From: Desulforapulum sp034007745 | GTDB lineage: Bacteria > Desulfobacterota > Desulfobacteria > Desulfobacterales > Desulfobacteraceae | Direction of reading: 5' to 3' | Length of the DNA stretch: 64,000 nt | Assembly: GCA_034007745.1 (NCBI GenBank) | Contig: JAVEQI010000007.1 | Location: 40,312 to 104,311, forward strand | In this document: piece by piece, positions 9,247 through 15,990 of the stretch | Numbering within the stretch: position 1 is the stretch's first letter | Layout: each line of letters opens with the position of its first letter | Position numbers and translations under genes: made by a program | The notes under the pieces: model-generated | Told to the model about the DNA's origin: nothing | Database searches by the model: none | Seen by the model: only the letters and a program-made list of their open reading frames with translations

Positions 9247-9803
9247 TCTGTGCCTCTCCATTTTTTGGTGGAGATATAACCGGTTGATTCTTTCCCAACC
9301 GCATAGGCAGTTTGCTTTTCATTTTCAAGATAAACATACCCGGCATTGCCTCTTCCCATTGCATTAAATGTTGCATAATTATATTGAAAGGTAATATCAT
9401 TATCGCTGAAACTCTGCCCGGCCCCCAATGTGGCATCATTGGCGGCGTTGCCATGACCGTATTGAACCCCGTTTTTATCCGGCAACCTGACTTCTTTTTC
9501 AATGGTGTTGTTGGCAATTGCCCAGGAATTATCCGATCCTTTTGCCGAACAAATATAATATTTGTTCGCATTGCTATCAAAAACAATAGCCCATTCTTTA
9601 TTTTGTTTTAGTGCACTTAGCTTTGCAAACTGCATGTTGCGGTACAAATCATTTGCAGCACTTTTCAGGCGATAATCAGGCAACCAAGCAACCAGGTTTG
9701 GTACTGCAATGCCAGTCAAAACCCCGATGATCCCGATGACAACCAGCAGTTCCACCAGGGTAAAACCAGACTTTGATTTTTTTACGATCCTAGATGTCTC
9801 CAT
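9237..9803 (-). CDS. fimT: Minor pilin FimT/GspH-like
   Basis: The 188-residue pseudopilin begins METSRIVKKSKSGFTLVELL, a classic prepilin peptidase site followed by VVIGIIGVLTGIAVPNLVAW. The FimT/GspH pattern DYRLKSAANDLYRNMQFAKLSALKQ follows and the beta-rich domain ends in KKWRGTEWN. FimT/GspH proteins belong to the initiating minor pilins and some FimT proteins bind DNA during natural transformation. It is first in the minor-pilin operon; the promoter should lie in 9804-9950, where I see only a short tandem aaacttaaag repeat. Confidence 0.88.
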   Translation of the reverse strand: METSRIVKKSKSGFTLVELLVVIGIIGVLTGIAVPNLVAWLPDYRLKSAANDLYRNMQFAKLSALKQNKEWAIVFDSNANKYYICSAKGSDNSWAIANNTIEKEVRLPDKNGVQYGHGNAANDATLGAGQSFSDNDITFQYNYATFNAMGRGNAGYVYLENEKQTAYAVGKESTGYISTKKWRGTEWN

Positions 9804-9950
9804 GGGTTAATCCACTTAAATTGTTTAGACCAGAACTAAAACTGCAGACAGCAGGAAGAGTTCCATGTCTATCCCAAATGAAACTTAAAGAAACTTAAAG
9901 AACCTTAAAATCATGGCAAGTTCTGTATCAATCATTTTGAAGGGTGCTTT

Positions 9951-10718
9951 TTAAGTGATATCCCGTCGCTGGAAAATAAAGATACCCACCAGCAAGACAA
10001 CCACAGTGTATAATATCCCATAGGTGAGGGAAAGCATTACTTCGGAAATGGTAATGTTTAGATGGTGAACCACCCTTGTCTTAAAATTCAAATATTCAAG
10101 GTTTGGCAAAACATAGTAAATTACATTGGAAACTTTCTGAAACAATGCATCTTCGGTTGCCTGGGCAATGGCTTTCAAATCCCCTGTAAAATGGCCGATG
10201 ATAAATATGCTCAAGGTAAACATGCCACTCAGAAAAGAGGTTGAAAAGGTTGAGAATAAAAAGGCAATGGCCAGAATGAGCAGAATTTCAAAGAAAATGG
10301 GAATGATGGCGTACAAGAGCGTCCAGGGTATTTCAGAGACATACAGAAAACACAAAACAAATAAAAGGATTGACATCACAACCACCTCCACCAGAATGGT
10401 GAGGCTCAGACCACAGTATTTCCCGATAAAAAACTGCCACCGGGCCAATGGTTTGGACAGGATAACAAATATGGTTCTTTTTTCCATCTCCTTGTAGATC
10501 ATTCCAATGCCCACAAAAATAGCGATCAGGGTCCCCACAATGGAGATGGAACCAAGGCCGAAATCCTTGACGATTTTTAAAGGGTCTCCAATGGTCAGGT
10601 TACCCAGCACCATGGAAAAAAGGATCAAGACAACCGCAAAAAAAAGCAGACTGTAGAAAATTCTGTCCCGGATGGACTCCCGGAATGTATTCAAGGCAAT
10701 GGCAGTTATTTTACCCAT
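9951..10718 (-). CDS. ABC-2 type transporter permease (PilI-like by position)
   Basis: The 255-residue integral membrane protein has about six hydrophobic spans, beginning MGKITAIALNTFRESIRDR and RIFYSLLFFAVVLILFS. KEMEKRTIFVILSKPLARWQ is the typical amphipathic entry of ABC-2 permeases. The start at 10718 overlaps the stop of the ATPase gene by 8 nt and has AGGA upstream; an in-frame start 24 nt earlier is less likely. It must pair with the ATPase encoded just upstream. The pair lies between pilA and the minor pilins, as pilH/pilI do after pilA in Myxococcus. The transported substrate cannot be read from sequence. Confidence 0.87.
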   Translation of the reverse strand: MGKITAIALNTFRESIRDRIFYSLLFFAVVLILFSMVLGNLTIGDPLKIVKDFGLGSISIVGTLIAIFVGIGMIYKEMEKRTIFVILSKPLARWQFFIGKYCGLSLTILVEVVVMSILLFVLCFLYVSEIPWTLLYAIIPIFFEILLILAIAFLFSTFSTSFLSGMFTLSIFIIGHFTGDLKAIAQATEDALFQKVSNVIYYVLPNLEYLNFKTRVVHHLNITISEVMLSLTYGILYTVVVLLVGIFIFQRRDIT

Positions 10719-11667
10719 GGTTTTTTCCTTTGGTGCCGACACTTTTCAGATATATTTCTTCAATACTTTTCCGTCTTGAACCAAACGAAATCAAATCAAA
10801 ACCCTGGTGTTTGATCTCATCCATCATCCTCAAGGCAAAGGCCTTATTGTCAGTGGAAAGGATATTCCTGTTACCTGCAACTTGATGTTTAACTCCACTA
10901 AACTCCCCGGCGGTTGAAAGATCAGTTGACAGGTTAAGGGGTTTTCCCTGGCAGACGATTTCCCAGATGCTGTCATTATTGTCAAGGCGCTTATCCATTT
11001 CAATGATCTGCTGCAGTTCGCCCTTTGAAAGAATACCAGCCCTGTCACAAATCATCTCCACATCGGATATTATGTGGGATGAAAAGATAACGGTCTTACC
11101 CTGATCCCGGCATCTGAGGATAATATCGCGCATATCTTTCCTTCCCATCGGATCGAGCCCGGACATGGGTTCGTCAAGGATCAAAAGTTTTGGATCATTG
11201 ATCAAGGCCTGGGCAATTCCTAACCGCTGGAGCATCCCCCTTGAGAACTTTCTGAGCTGAAGATCCTCTGCATGGTCAAGCCCCACAAGCTCAAGCATCT
11301 CTCCCACACGGCGAGTTTTCTCTGATCTTTTCATATCAAAAAGGCTTGCATAAAAATCAAGGGATTCCCCGGCCGTAAGATAGGTGTAAAAATAGGGGTT
11401 TTCCGGAAGGTATCCCAGTAAAGATCTGTTTCTATAATCAGAGGCAGGTTTCCCCTTGAAAAAGATTTCCCCCTTATCAGGAAAGATAAGACCGAGCATC
11501 AACTTGAAGGTTGTTGTTTTTCCAGCCCCGTTTGCCCCGAGATAACCAAAGATCTCATTGTCCAGGATCTCCAGGTTCAGGTTTTTAATAACGGCAGATC
11601 GCCTGCCCCAGCCATTGAAAAATGATTTGTGCAGGTTTTGTATTTTAACTGCTGTTGGATCTGTCAA
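10711..11667 (-). CDS. ABC transporter ATP-binding protein (PilH-like by position)
   Basis: This 318-residue ABC ATPase has Walker A GANGAGKTT, a Q-loop region YLPENPYFYTYLTAGE, the signature FSRGMLQRLGIAQAL and Walker B KLLILDEPMSGLDP, then the H-loop SSHI. A C-terminal extension of about 90 residues follows the nucleotide-binding domain, as in CcmA/DrrA-type ATPases. It energises the permease encoded downstream, with which it overlaps. In Myxococcus xanthus an ABC pair beside pilA (pilH, pilI) is needed for pilus assembly; assigning that role here is inference from position. Confidence 0.92.
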   Translation of the reverse strand: MTDPTAVKIQNLHKSFFNGWGRRSAVIKNLNLEILDNEIFGYLGANGAGKTTTFKLMLGLIFPDKGEIFFKGKPASDYRNRSLLGYLPENPYFYTYLTAGESLDFYASLFDMKRSEKTRRVGEMLELVGLDHAEDLQLRKFSRGMLQRLGIAQALINDPKLLILDEPMSGLDPMGRKDMRDIILRCRDQGKTVIFSSHIISDVEMICDRAGILSKGELQQIIEMDKRLDNNDSIWEIVCQGKPLNLSTDLSTAGEFSGVKHQVAGNRNILSTDNKAFALRMMDEIKHQGFDLISFGSRRKSIEEIYLKSVGTKGKNHG

Positions 11668-11685
11668 TTACCCCATCCTCAACTT

Positions 11686-12591
11686 TTATTGTATTGGCTG
11701 CATATCAATTTTAACTTTGTTCTGCTTGTCAATGTGAACTTTAAGCTGTTCTGTTTTTATGGTGCTTTTAACCCTGCCGTCTTCTTTTAAGATATAGTAT
11801 CGCCCTCCCCTGGGATCGGCAGGGGTAAAAAGTATGAAACCTTTTTGAAACATCTCTTCTATGGTTTCAGGATATCTGTAAACCTTTAAAAAGAACTGTT
11901 GTCTGGCAGCCTCGAGGGCTTGAATATTACTTTGGTTGACGACTTGATCTAAACGAAGCTTTAATTTCTCTTTGAGTTCTGGTTTTTCGGTGCTTTTTAT
12001 CATTTCAGTAAGAAAGGGAATGGCAATTTCTGGGGAGTCTGCATTGGCATAGAGCCTTGAGACAAGCAGGGGAAGATAATCGGGACTCTGGGGAAATATT
12101 GAGGCGATTTCAAGGTAGTGTGCAGCGGTTTTGTAATCGTTTTTATGGTACATATAGTTAAACGCCATGAAAAAAGGAAGATACCAGTATCGTTCATGGG
12201 TTTTTTCCACATTTTTCATTCCCTTTTCAAGGAGTTGATTGCTTTTCTCCACATCCCCGATTTCCGTGGCAAGAACTACCCCTCCAAACTCATAGGGATA
12301 CTGAAAAAAAGGATCCAGGGTGGTTACGATATCAAGGATATGGCTCAACCATGAATAGTCCTGATCAGTCACAGCATGGCCGCCGAAATAGGCAAGGGCC
12401 TTTATCCACAAAAGGTCCGCCAGCATCTCGTCGAAACCAAGTGCTGCGCCTTTTAAAAAGTTGCCTGAAGGAAGATAAAGCATATCCTCGATAATCACAG
12501 GCGGGTACTTCTTATCTATATTCAAACTGGTGAAAAACAAACCCGCCATGCAGGATACCAGGACAAGAAAAAAAGTTATATTTTTTTTCAT
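11686..12591 (-). CDS. Membrane-anchored TPR-like protein upstream of the ABC pair (PilG-like by position)
   Basis: The 301-residue protein has an N-terminal signal anchor (ITFFLVLVSCMAGLFFTSL). A helical, TPR-like body follows (DYKTAAHYLEIASIFPQSPD, ADSPEIAIPFLTEMIKS) and a small C-terminal domain containing FLKVYRYPETIEEMFQKG and DPRGGRYYILKEDGRV. It ends 19 nt before the ABC ATPase gene, so the three genes look like one transcript downstream of pilA. Myxococcal PilG occupies the same slot, but homology cannot be shown here. A broken paralogue of its C-terminal half lies at 14018-14428 on the other side of pilA. Confidence 0.75.
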   Translation of the reverse strand: MKKNITFFLVLVSCMAGLFFTSLNIDKKYPPVIIEDMLYLPSGNFLKGAALGFDEMLADLLWIKALAYFGGHAVTDQDYSWLSHILDIVTTLDPFFQYPYEFGGVVLATEIGDVEKSNQLLEKGMKNVEKTHERYWYLPFFMAFNYMYHKNDYKTAAHYLEIASIFPQSPDYLPLLVSRLYANADSPEIAIPFLTEMIKSTEKPELKEKLKLRLDQVVNQSNIQALEAARQQFFLKVYRYPETIEEMFQKGFILFTPADPRGGRYYILKEDGRVKSTIKTEQLKVHIDKQNKVKIDMQPIQ

Positions 12592-12779
12592 GGGTTTGAT
12601 CTTAAAAACATGTCACATTAATAGACAATTTTAAAAGAAACTGCCTGGGGATAATCGTAAAAGCTCTGCAGCTAAAACTCTAATAAGTCAATTGTAATTA
12701 ATTATTTAACCATATTCATCTGCCAAACACCAGAGTTTATATCAATAAATACACCTGATTTGTCAAGGGCAAATGCTCA
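12592..12779. other. Intergenic stretch upstream of the TPR/ABC operon
   Basis: This AT-rich segment should carry the promoter of the TPR/ABC operon. I see no sigma-54 site, terminator or RNA gene in it. Confidence 0.3.
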
Positions 12780-12974
12780 TTACGAACTGGGGCCGCTACC
12801 ATGAAGATCTCGTGTATCGGTTGCTAAAAAGGCGGTTATAATAGCCACAGCACCTGCAGTAACTATATATTGACAATAAACATTTCCCATTAATGCAAAT
12901 ACTATCGTTGTAAAATCTACGGGAACACCCCAGGCGATTTTGAAGTCACAGGGGTACAACCGGGTTTGCCACAT
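12780..12974 (-). CDS. Possible small membrane protein downstream of pilA
   Basis: A 64-codon frame starts MWQTRLYPCDFKIAWGVPVD and has one convincing transmembrane stretch, TTIVFALMGNVYCQYIVTAG followed by AVAIITAFL. There is no good ribosome site before the ATG, and no earlier in-frame start before an upstream stop. It lies behind the pilA terminator and in front of the TPR/ABC operon. It could be a real small membrane gene or chance; I do not recognise a family. Confidence 0.3.
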   Translation of the reverse strand: MWQTRLYPCDFKIAWGVPVDFTTIVFALMGNVYCQYIVTAGAVAIITAFLATDTRDLHGSGPSS

Positions 12975-13054
12975 AAAGAAGGTATGTATAATGTATTCAA
13001 TTTAAAAAACAATCTTTTGTTCTTGATCTATCTGTACCCAAATGCCCTATGCAT

Positions 13055-13100
13055 AAAATTAATAAAGGGCGGAACCAACCTTCTGACTCCACCCTCTTTT
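13055..13100 (-). terminator. Rho-independent terminator of pilA
   Basis: Read on the minus strand, about 35 nt after the pilA stop, GGGTGGA (13095-13089) pairs with TCCGCCC (13074-13068) around a 14-nt loop, with one G-T pair. TTTATTAATTTT follows. This would end the highly expressed pilin transcript before the TPR/ABC operon. Confidence 0.65.
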
Positions 13101-13131
13101 GAGCATCATGAATATTAATTTTACTTGCAAA

Positions 13132-13656
13132 TTAGAAGTCGTCACCACTGGGAGTAATACTCCAGGCAGGGGAGCCTGCAGCCTGACTCTGTAAGCCAAC
13201 CAATTCGGCGTCACTTGACATTGTGAAATATGCTGGGTTACCATCACCGTCAAGATCACCCATTGCATCAATTGCCATTTCCTGACCATCATTATCGTTC
13301 GTATCTTTACCCACTGCGACGGCATATGCATAATAGACATCTCCAGCAGGTTCAAAACCAATCTTTTTATATGTTTCGTCTTCATTATCTGCCCATGCAA
13401 CTTTTAAAGGTTTCGTGCCGGCCTCGTTACCGTTGACAGCACATGCAAGATACAGATCATTTTCAGCCTTATATGATTCCTGGGATGTTCTGATTGCACC
13501 TATATTGGTCCTGGCTTCTGCAGTTTTGGCCTTCATCTGGTAGTTTCTGAAATTTGGAATCGCAATGGCGGCAAGTATCCCGATAATGGCAACAACGATC
13601 ATCAACTCAATCAATGTAAAACCTTTTTGATTTCTTTTAACCATTCTTAGTGTCAT
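13132..13656 (-). CDS. pilA: Major type IV pilin PilA
   Basis: The type IVa prepilin has a 12-residue leader, MTLRMVKRNQKG. The mature N terminus is FTLIELMIVVAIIGILAAIA followed by IPNF, with Glu at position 5 for subunit docking. The start is set at the ATG at 13656, with AAGGAG 8 nt upstream; an ATG at 13662 is too close to that site, and the longer frame reaching 13740 runs through the promoter and is rejected. The mature pilin is about 162 residues, larger than the short Geobacter PilA, with acidic loops (DTNDNDGQE, DLDGDGNP). A sigma-54 promoter lies upstream and a terminator downstream. Confidence 0.95.
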   Translation of the reverse strand: MTLRMVKRNQKGFTLIELMIVVAIIGILAAIAIPNFRNYQMKAKTAEARTNIGAIRTSQESYKAENDLYLACAVNGNEAGTKPLKVAWADNEDETYKKIGFEPAGDVYYAYAVAVGKDTNDNDGQEMAIDAMGDLDGDGNPAYFTMSSDAELVGLQSQAAGSPAWSITPSGDDF

Positions 13657-13718
13657 GTTCATCTCTCCTTGTTTTTGGTTCATTAAAAGTGATGCTTTCA
13701 GAATCGATATTACAATAA

Positions 13719-13734
13719 AGCAATGAGTATGCCA
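13719..13734 (-). promoter_or_regulatory. Sigma-54 promoter of pilA
   Basis: The minus strand reads TGGCATACTCATTGCT, matching the RpoN consensus TGGCAC-N5-TTGCW at every fixed base but one, with exact spacing. Transcription should start near 13707, giving a leader of about 50 nt before the pilA ATG at 13656. The gene for sigma-54 (26551) and a PilR-like activator (17390) are both in the window. Confidence 0.85.
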
Positions 13735-13862
13735 CAACAAGACCCAACAAGAATTGGCTGTATAACTATCCGGTATTGCAATGAGTTTTTTTCACATCCT
13801 TCCCAAGCAGGCATAATAAAATTCTTTTACTATGCTTAAATTAACAAAAACAGTCTTTATCT

Positions 13863-13912
13863 TGACAAAAATTGTCATGCCAGGACAAACCACACATATC
13901 AAATAGGGGACA
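13863..13912 (-). promoter_or_regulatory. Candidate upstream activator sites for pilA
   Basis: About 130-180 bp upstream of the sigma-54 promoter there is a perfect short palindrome, TGACAA-AAA-TTGTCA (13863-13877), followed by two more GACA boxes (13884-13887 and 13909-13912). Repeated TGTC/GACA boxes at this distance resemble the PilR-binding region described upstream of Pseudomonas aeruginosa pilA. The role is inferred. Confidence 0.4.
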
Positions 13913-14017
13913 GACCACGTTTTTTATCCGATTCTTGATGGAAAAGGCGGTGCACACCAGAACACAACCTGTCAAAACCATTGTTTGTGCAAAGAAATTG
14001 GGGACTAGTAAATAAAG

Positions 14018-14428
14018 GGGCCTATGGGGACAAGTACAAGAAGATGGTCGACTATGCAACACATGATCAAGGCGTCAAAGCTTCCCGGAAGCCCCTCCTA
14101 CCTGCCCTATCTTGCCACACGGCTCTCGGTCTATTCGGCCGAGCACAGGACGGCGGCCGCCTTCCTGGAACAGATGATCAAAACCACCCGGAACGAGGAG
14201 ATTGTAAGGCAGCTCAAGATGAGGCTTGAAACCGTCAGCTATCTTATTGTCCTTGAAAAACAGGTGATGGAATATAAGGAGAGGTTCGGTCTTTTTCCCA
14301 AAGATCTGGATGATCTTGTCACAGCAGGATTTTTAAAAGAAATTCCAAAAGACCCCCATGGCGGGAAAAACCTTATCATGGACAACAACCGGGTCTACAC
14401 CACAAGCCGGATGATCGAGCAGAAATAA
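14018..14428 (+). pseudogene. Truncated, frameshifted paralogue of the TPR-like protein at 11686-12591
   Basis: From about 14066 the plus strand encodes GSPSYLPYLATRLSVYSAEH and, further on, FLEQMIKTTRNEEIVRQLKM, FGLFPKDLDDLVTAGFLKEI and PKDPHGGKN. These align with SPDYLPLLVSRLYANADSPE, FLTEMIKSTEKPELKEKLKL and TPADPRGGRY of the 11686-12591 protein. The upstream part (DKYKKMVDYAT) is in a different frame, switching near 14055-14065, and the signal anchor and first half are missing. It is therefore a 5'-truncated copy in opposite orientation to its paralogue, on the far side of pilA. A shorter protein could still be made from 14024 but lacks a proper start region. Confidence 0.7.
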
Positions 14429-14780
14429 TTTTTTTGCATCGTTCTGTTTTAAAAAAGATAAAACCTATGCCTCGAATTGTGACGGCCTAGGTTTCAATAC
14501 AAAATCATGCTGTCAAGAGATGCTTGAATACGCCATATCTGTAAGAGACGGCTTGATCACAAATGCGGTAAAAAACAAAACCCTGTTAAAGTACACCCTG
14601 TTTTTAAAAGGCTTTATCAAGGAAATAGCGATTCTCTTGCCCCCGATCTTTTGAGGTGAAGCTGGATCTTGCATTATGATTCAAATATAATTACAGTAAA
14701 AAGTAAAATATCAGTAAAATATTGAAAGACAAAATAACAACCTTGACAATTATGACAGTCCCTGGAAAGAGGAATAAACC
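14429..14780 (+). other. Intergenic stretch before hicB with a possible small ORF
   Basis: This AT-rich stretch follows the broken TPR gene. A 44-codon frame at 14520-14654 (MLEYAISVRDGLITNAVKNK then TLLKYTLFLKG) is open well upstream of its ATG without a ribosome site, so it may be part of an older, decayed gene. TTGACA at 14743-14748 could be a -35 box for hicB, but no good -10 follows. Confidence 0.25.
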
Positions 14781-15011
14781 ATGCAAAAAGAATTTTACGT
14801 GGTCATTGAAAAAGATGAGGATGGTTTCTTTGTTGGTGAAGTCCCGGCGTTGAAAGGATGCTATGCTTAGGGCAGAAATGTTGAAGATTTAATGCGGAAT
14901 ATGCGTGATGTCATCGGGATGTGTCTTGAAGATGAAACCGATCCAGTTATTCAATATGAATTCATAGGCGTCCAGAAAGTGAGCATTGAAAATGAACCAG
15001 CCAATGCTTAA
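14781..15011 (+). pseudogene. hicB: HicB-type antitoxin gene interrupted by an in-frame amber codon
   Basis: Starting at the ATG at 14781 (AGAGGA 7 nt upstream), the frame reads MQKEFYVVIEKDEDGFFVGE then VPALKGCYA-stop. After the TAG at 14868-14870 it resumes GRNVEDLMRNMRDVIGMCLE and ends EPANA at 15009-15011. HicB proteins normally read GCYSQG or GCHTQG here, so TAG replaces CAG (Gln) by one C-to-T change. The rest of the partial RNase-H-like fold is intact. As written it would give a 29-residue peptide, unless TAG is read through (suppressor or pyrrolysine). Confidence 0.8.
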
Positions 15012-15213
15012 GGCTGACCATGTGATAAAATCTTTAAAAAGGCACGGTTTCAATGTTATATGCCAAAAAGGTAGCCATATCCGTATGCACCATAAAGACA
15101 GCAGGGTAACTACTATTCCTTCACACTCAGGCCAGGATATAGGTAAGGGCCTGCTGAGAAAAATACTTCGTGATACAGAACTGACCATGGCAGAACTAAC
15201 TTTGGAATCTTGA
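14992..15213 (+). CDS. hicA: HicA-type mRNA interferase toxin
   Basis: The 73-residue product starts at the ATG at 14992 (MNQPMLKADHVIKSLKRHGF), overlapping the end of hicB; an ATG at 15004 is an alternative. It has the double-stranded-RNA-binding-like HicA fold with the catalytic-histidine motif GSHIRMHH and the C-terminal GLLRKILRD. HicA cleaves mRNA and is neutralised by HicB. The order antitoxin-toxin with overlap is one of the known hic layouts. Nothing in the toxin appears broken although its partner carries a stop codon. Confidence 0.85.
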   Translation: MNQPMLKADHVIKSLKRHGFNVICQKGSHIRMHHKDSRVTTIPSHSGQDIGKGLLRKILRDTELTMAELTLES

Positions 15214-15262
15214 ACCGGTATAACGCTAAACAAATGGATTATAGTTCGTTGTGGCTGTAAAC

Positions 15263-15586
15263 CTATACCTCATCCAGGGATTTGTGGGTGGAATAAAGAA
15301 TTTTTCCAACCCTGTCGATGTGGTCAACCAGCTCACGGTTGGTTATCCCTTCATAATGAACCACATCGACAAAATAGGGTATGGGCGCTTCCTGGTTTAA
15401 TTTGACACTGAGCCTTACAACTGTATCCTCGGTGATGCCATGGCCCTTTATGGCTATATCGATGTCAGATCCTTTTTTGTAATTCTCCTTTGCCCGGGAA
15501 CCAAAAACAACAGCCTGGCTTATCTCTTTAAAGGATGAGATCTCTTTGATGATAATAGCTCTGGTTTCTGGTTTTAAGCCGAACAT
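15263..15586 (-). CDS. MNT-domain nucleotidyltransferase (antitoxin of a HEPN/MNT pair)
   Basis: The 107-residue minimal nucleotidyltransferase has AVVFGSRAKENYKKGSDIDI, which fits the GS-X10-DXD active-site pattern exactly, and a later VDVVHYE strand carrying the third acidic residue. In type VII toxin-antitoxin systems this enzyme AMPylates the HEPN partner to silence it. It overlaps the HEPN gene by 13 nt and is last in the transcript. Resemblance is to the HI0073 group. Confidence 0.88.
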   Translation of the reverse strand: MFGLKPETRAIIIKEISSFKEISQAVVFGSRAKENYKKGSDIDIAIKGHGITEDTVVRLSVKLNQEAPIPYFVDVVHYEGITNRELVDHIDRVGKILYSTHKSLDEV

Positions 15587-15990
15587 GATTTCTTCTGTAA
15601 AAAATCATAAACCTGGGAAATAGCGTTAAAATATTTTGTTGAAATATTATCCACCGCCATTCTGAAAATCTTTTCCTCGTAGGTGTGTGCCATGAGATTC
15701 CTTTTTTCAAGCATATCCATCCAGATTTCACCATCTTCAATGATCTCGTAATGGAATGCCTGCTTTATGACTTCCCTTGGAAATTTTGCATCCACCTGTT
15801 GGGCCTCAAGGTAATCCTTCAATGTTTTCCAGGCAAGTTCAAAAGTATACTCAAACCTTTGAACCATGCCTTCTTTTTCAAGATCTGACAACCCATGAAC
15901 CTGTAGAACCGAAATCTTCAGCTGTTTGTAGGCTTTTTCAAAGTTCTGGAACCTCTGCCGCCAGCGGACATCTTTGGTGTTGTCGTTCAT
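15574..15990 (-). CDS. HEPN-domain protein, HI0074 type (probable RNase toxin)
   Basis: The 138-residue all-helical protein starts MNDNTKDVRWRQRFQNFEKA, has the substrate-binding-like core FEYTFELAWKTLKDYLEAQ and, near residue 98, RNLMAHTY. That matches the RX4HXY motif whose Arg and His are the HEPN RNase residues and whose Tyr is AMPylated in HepT. The start overlaps the stop of the sigma-54 activator gene by 4 nt (ATGA), an unusual coupling. HI0074-family proteins are also annotated as nucleotidyltransferase substrate-binding subunits, so toxicity is inferred. Confidence 0.85.
   Translation of the reverse strand: MNDNTKDVRWRQRFQNFEKAYKQLKISVLQVHGLSDLEKEGMVQRFEYTFELAWKTLKDYLEAQQVDAKFPREVIKQAFHYEIIEDGEIWMDMLEKRNLMAHTYEEKIFRMAVDNISTKYFNAISQVYDFLQKKSCSA

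Noticed and set aside
9880..9906. Tandem aaacttaaag repeat near fimT as a regulatory array
   Set aside because: Only two and a half short AT-rich copies; no match to a known operator and too little to call.
13657..13740. N-terminal extension of PilA to 13740
   Set aside because: It would run through the sigma-54 promoter and give a 40-residue leader; the ATG at 13656 has a good ribosome site and a normal 12-residue leader.
14868..14870. Calling hicB a confirmed pyrrolysine gene
   Set aside because: No pyl genes are in the window and the codon normally encodes Gln (CAG), so a simple nonsense mutation is the more economical reading.
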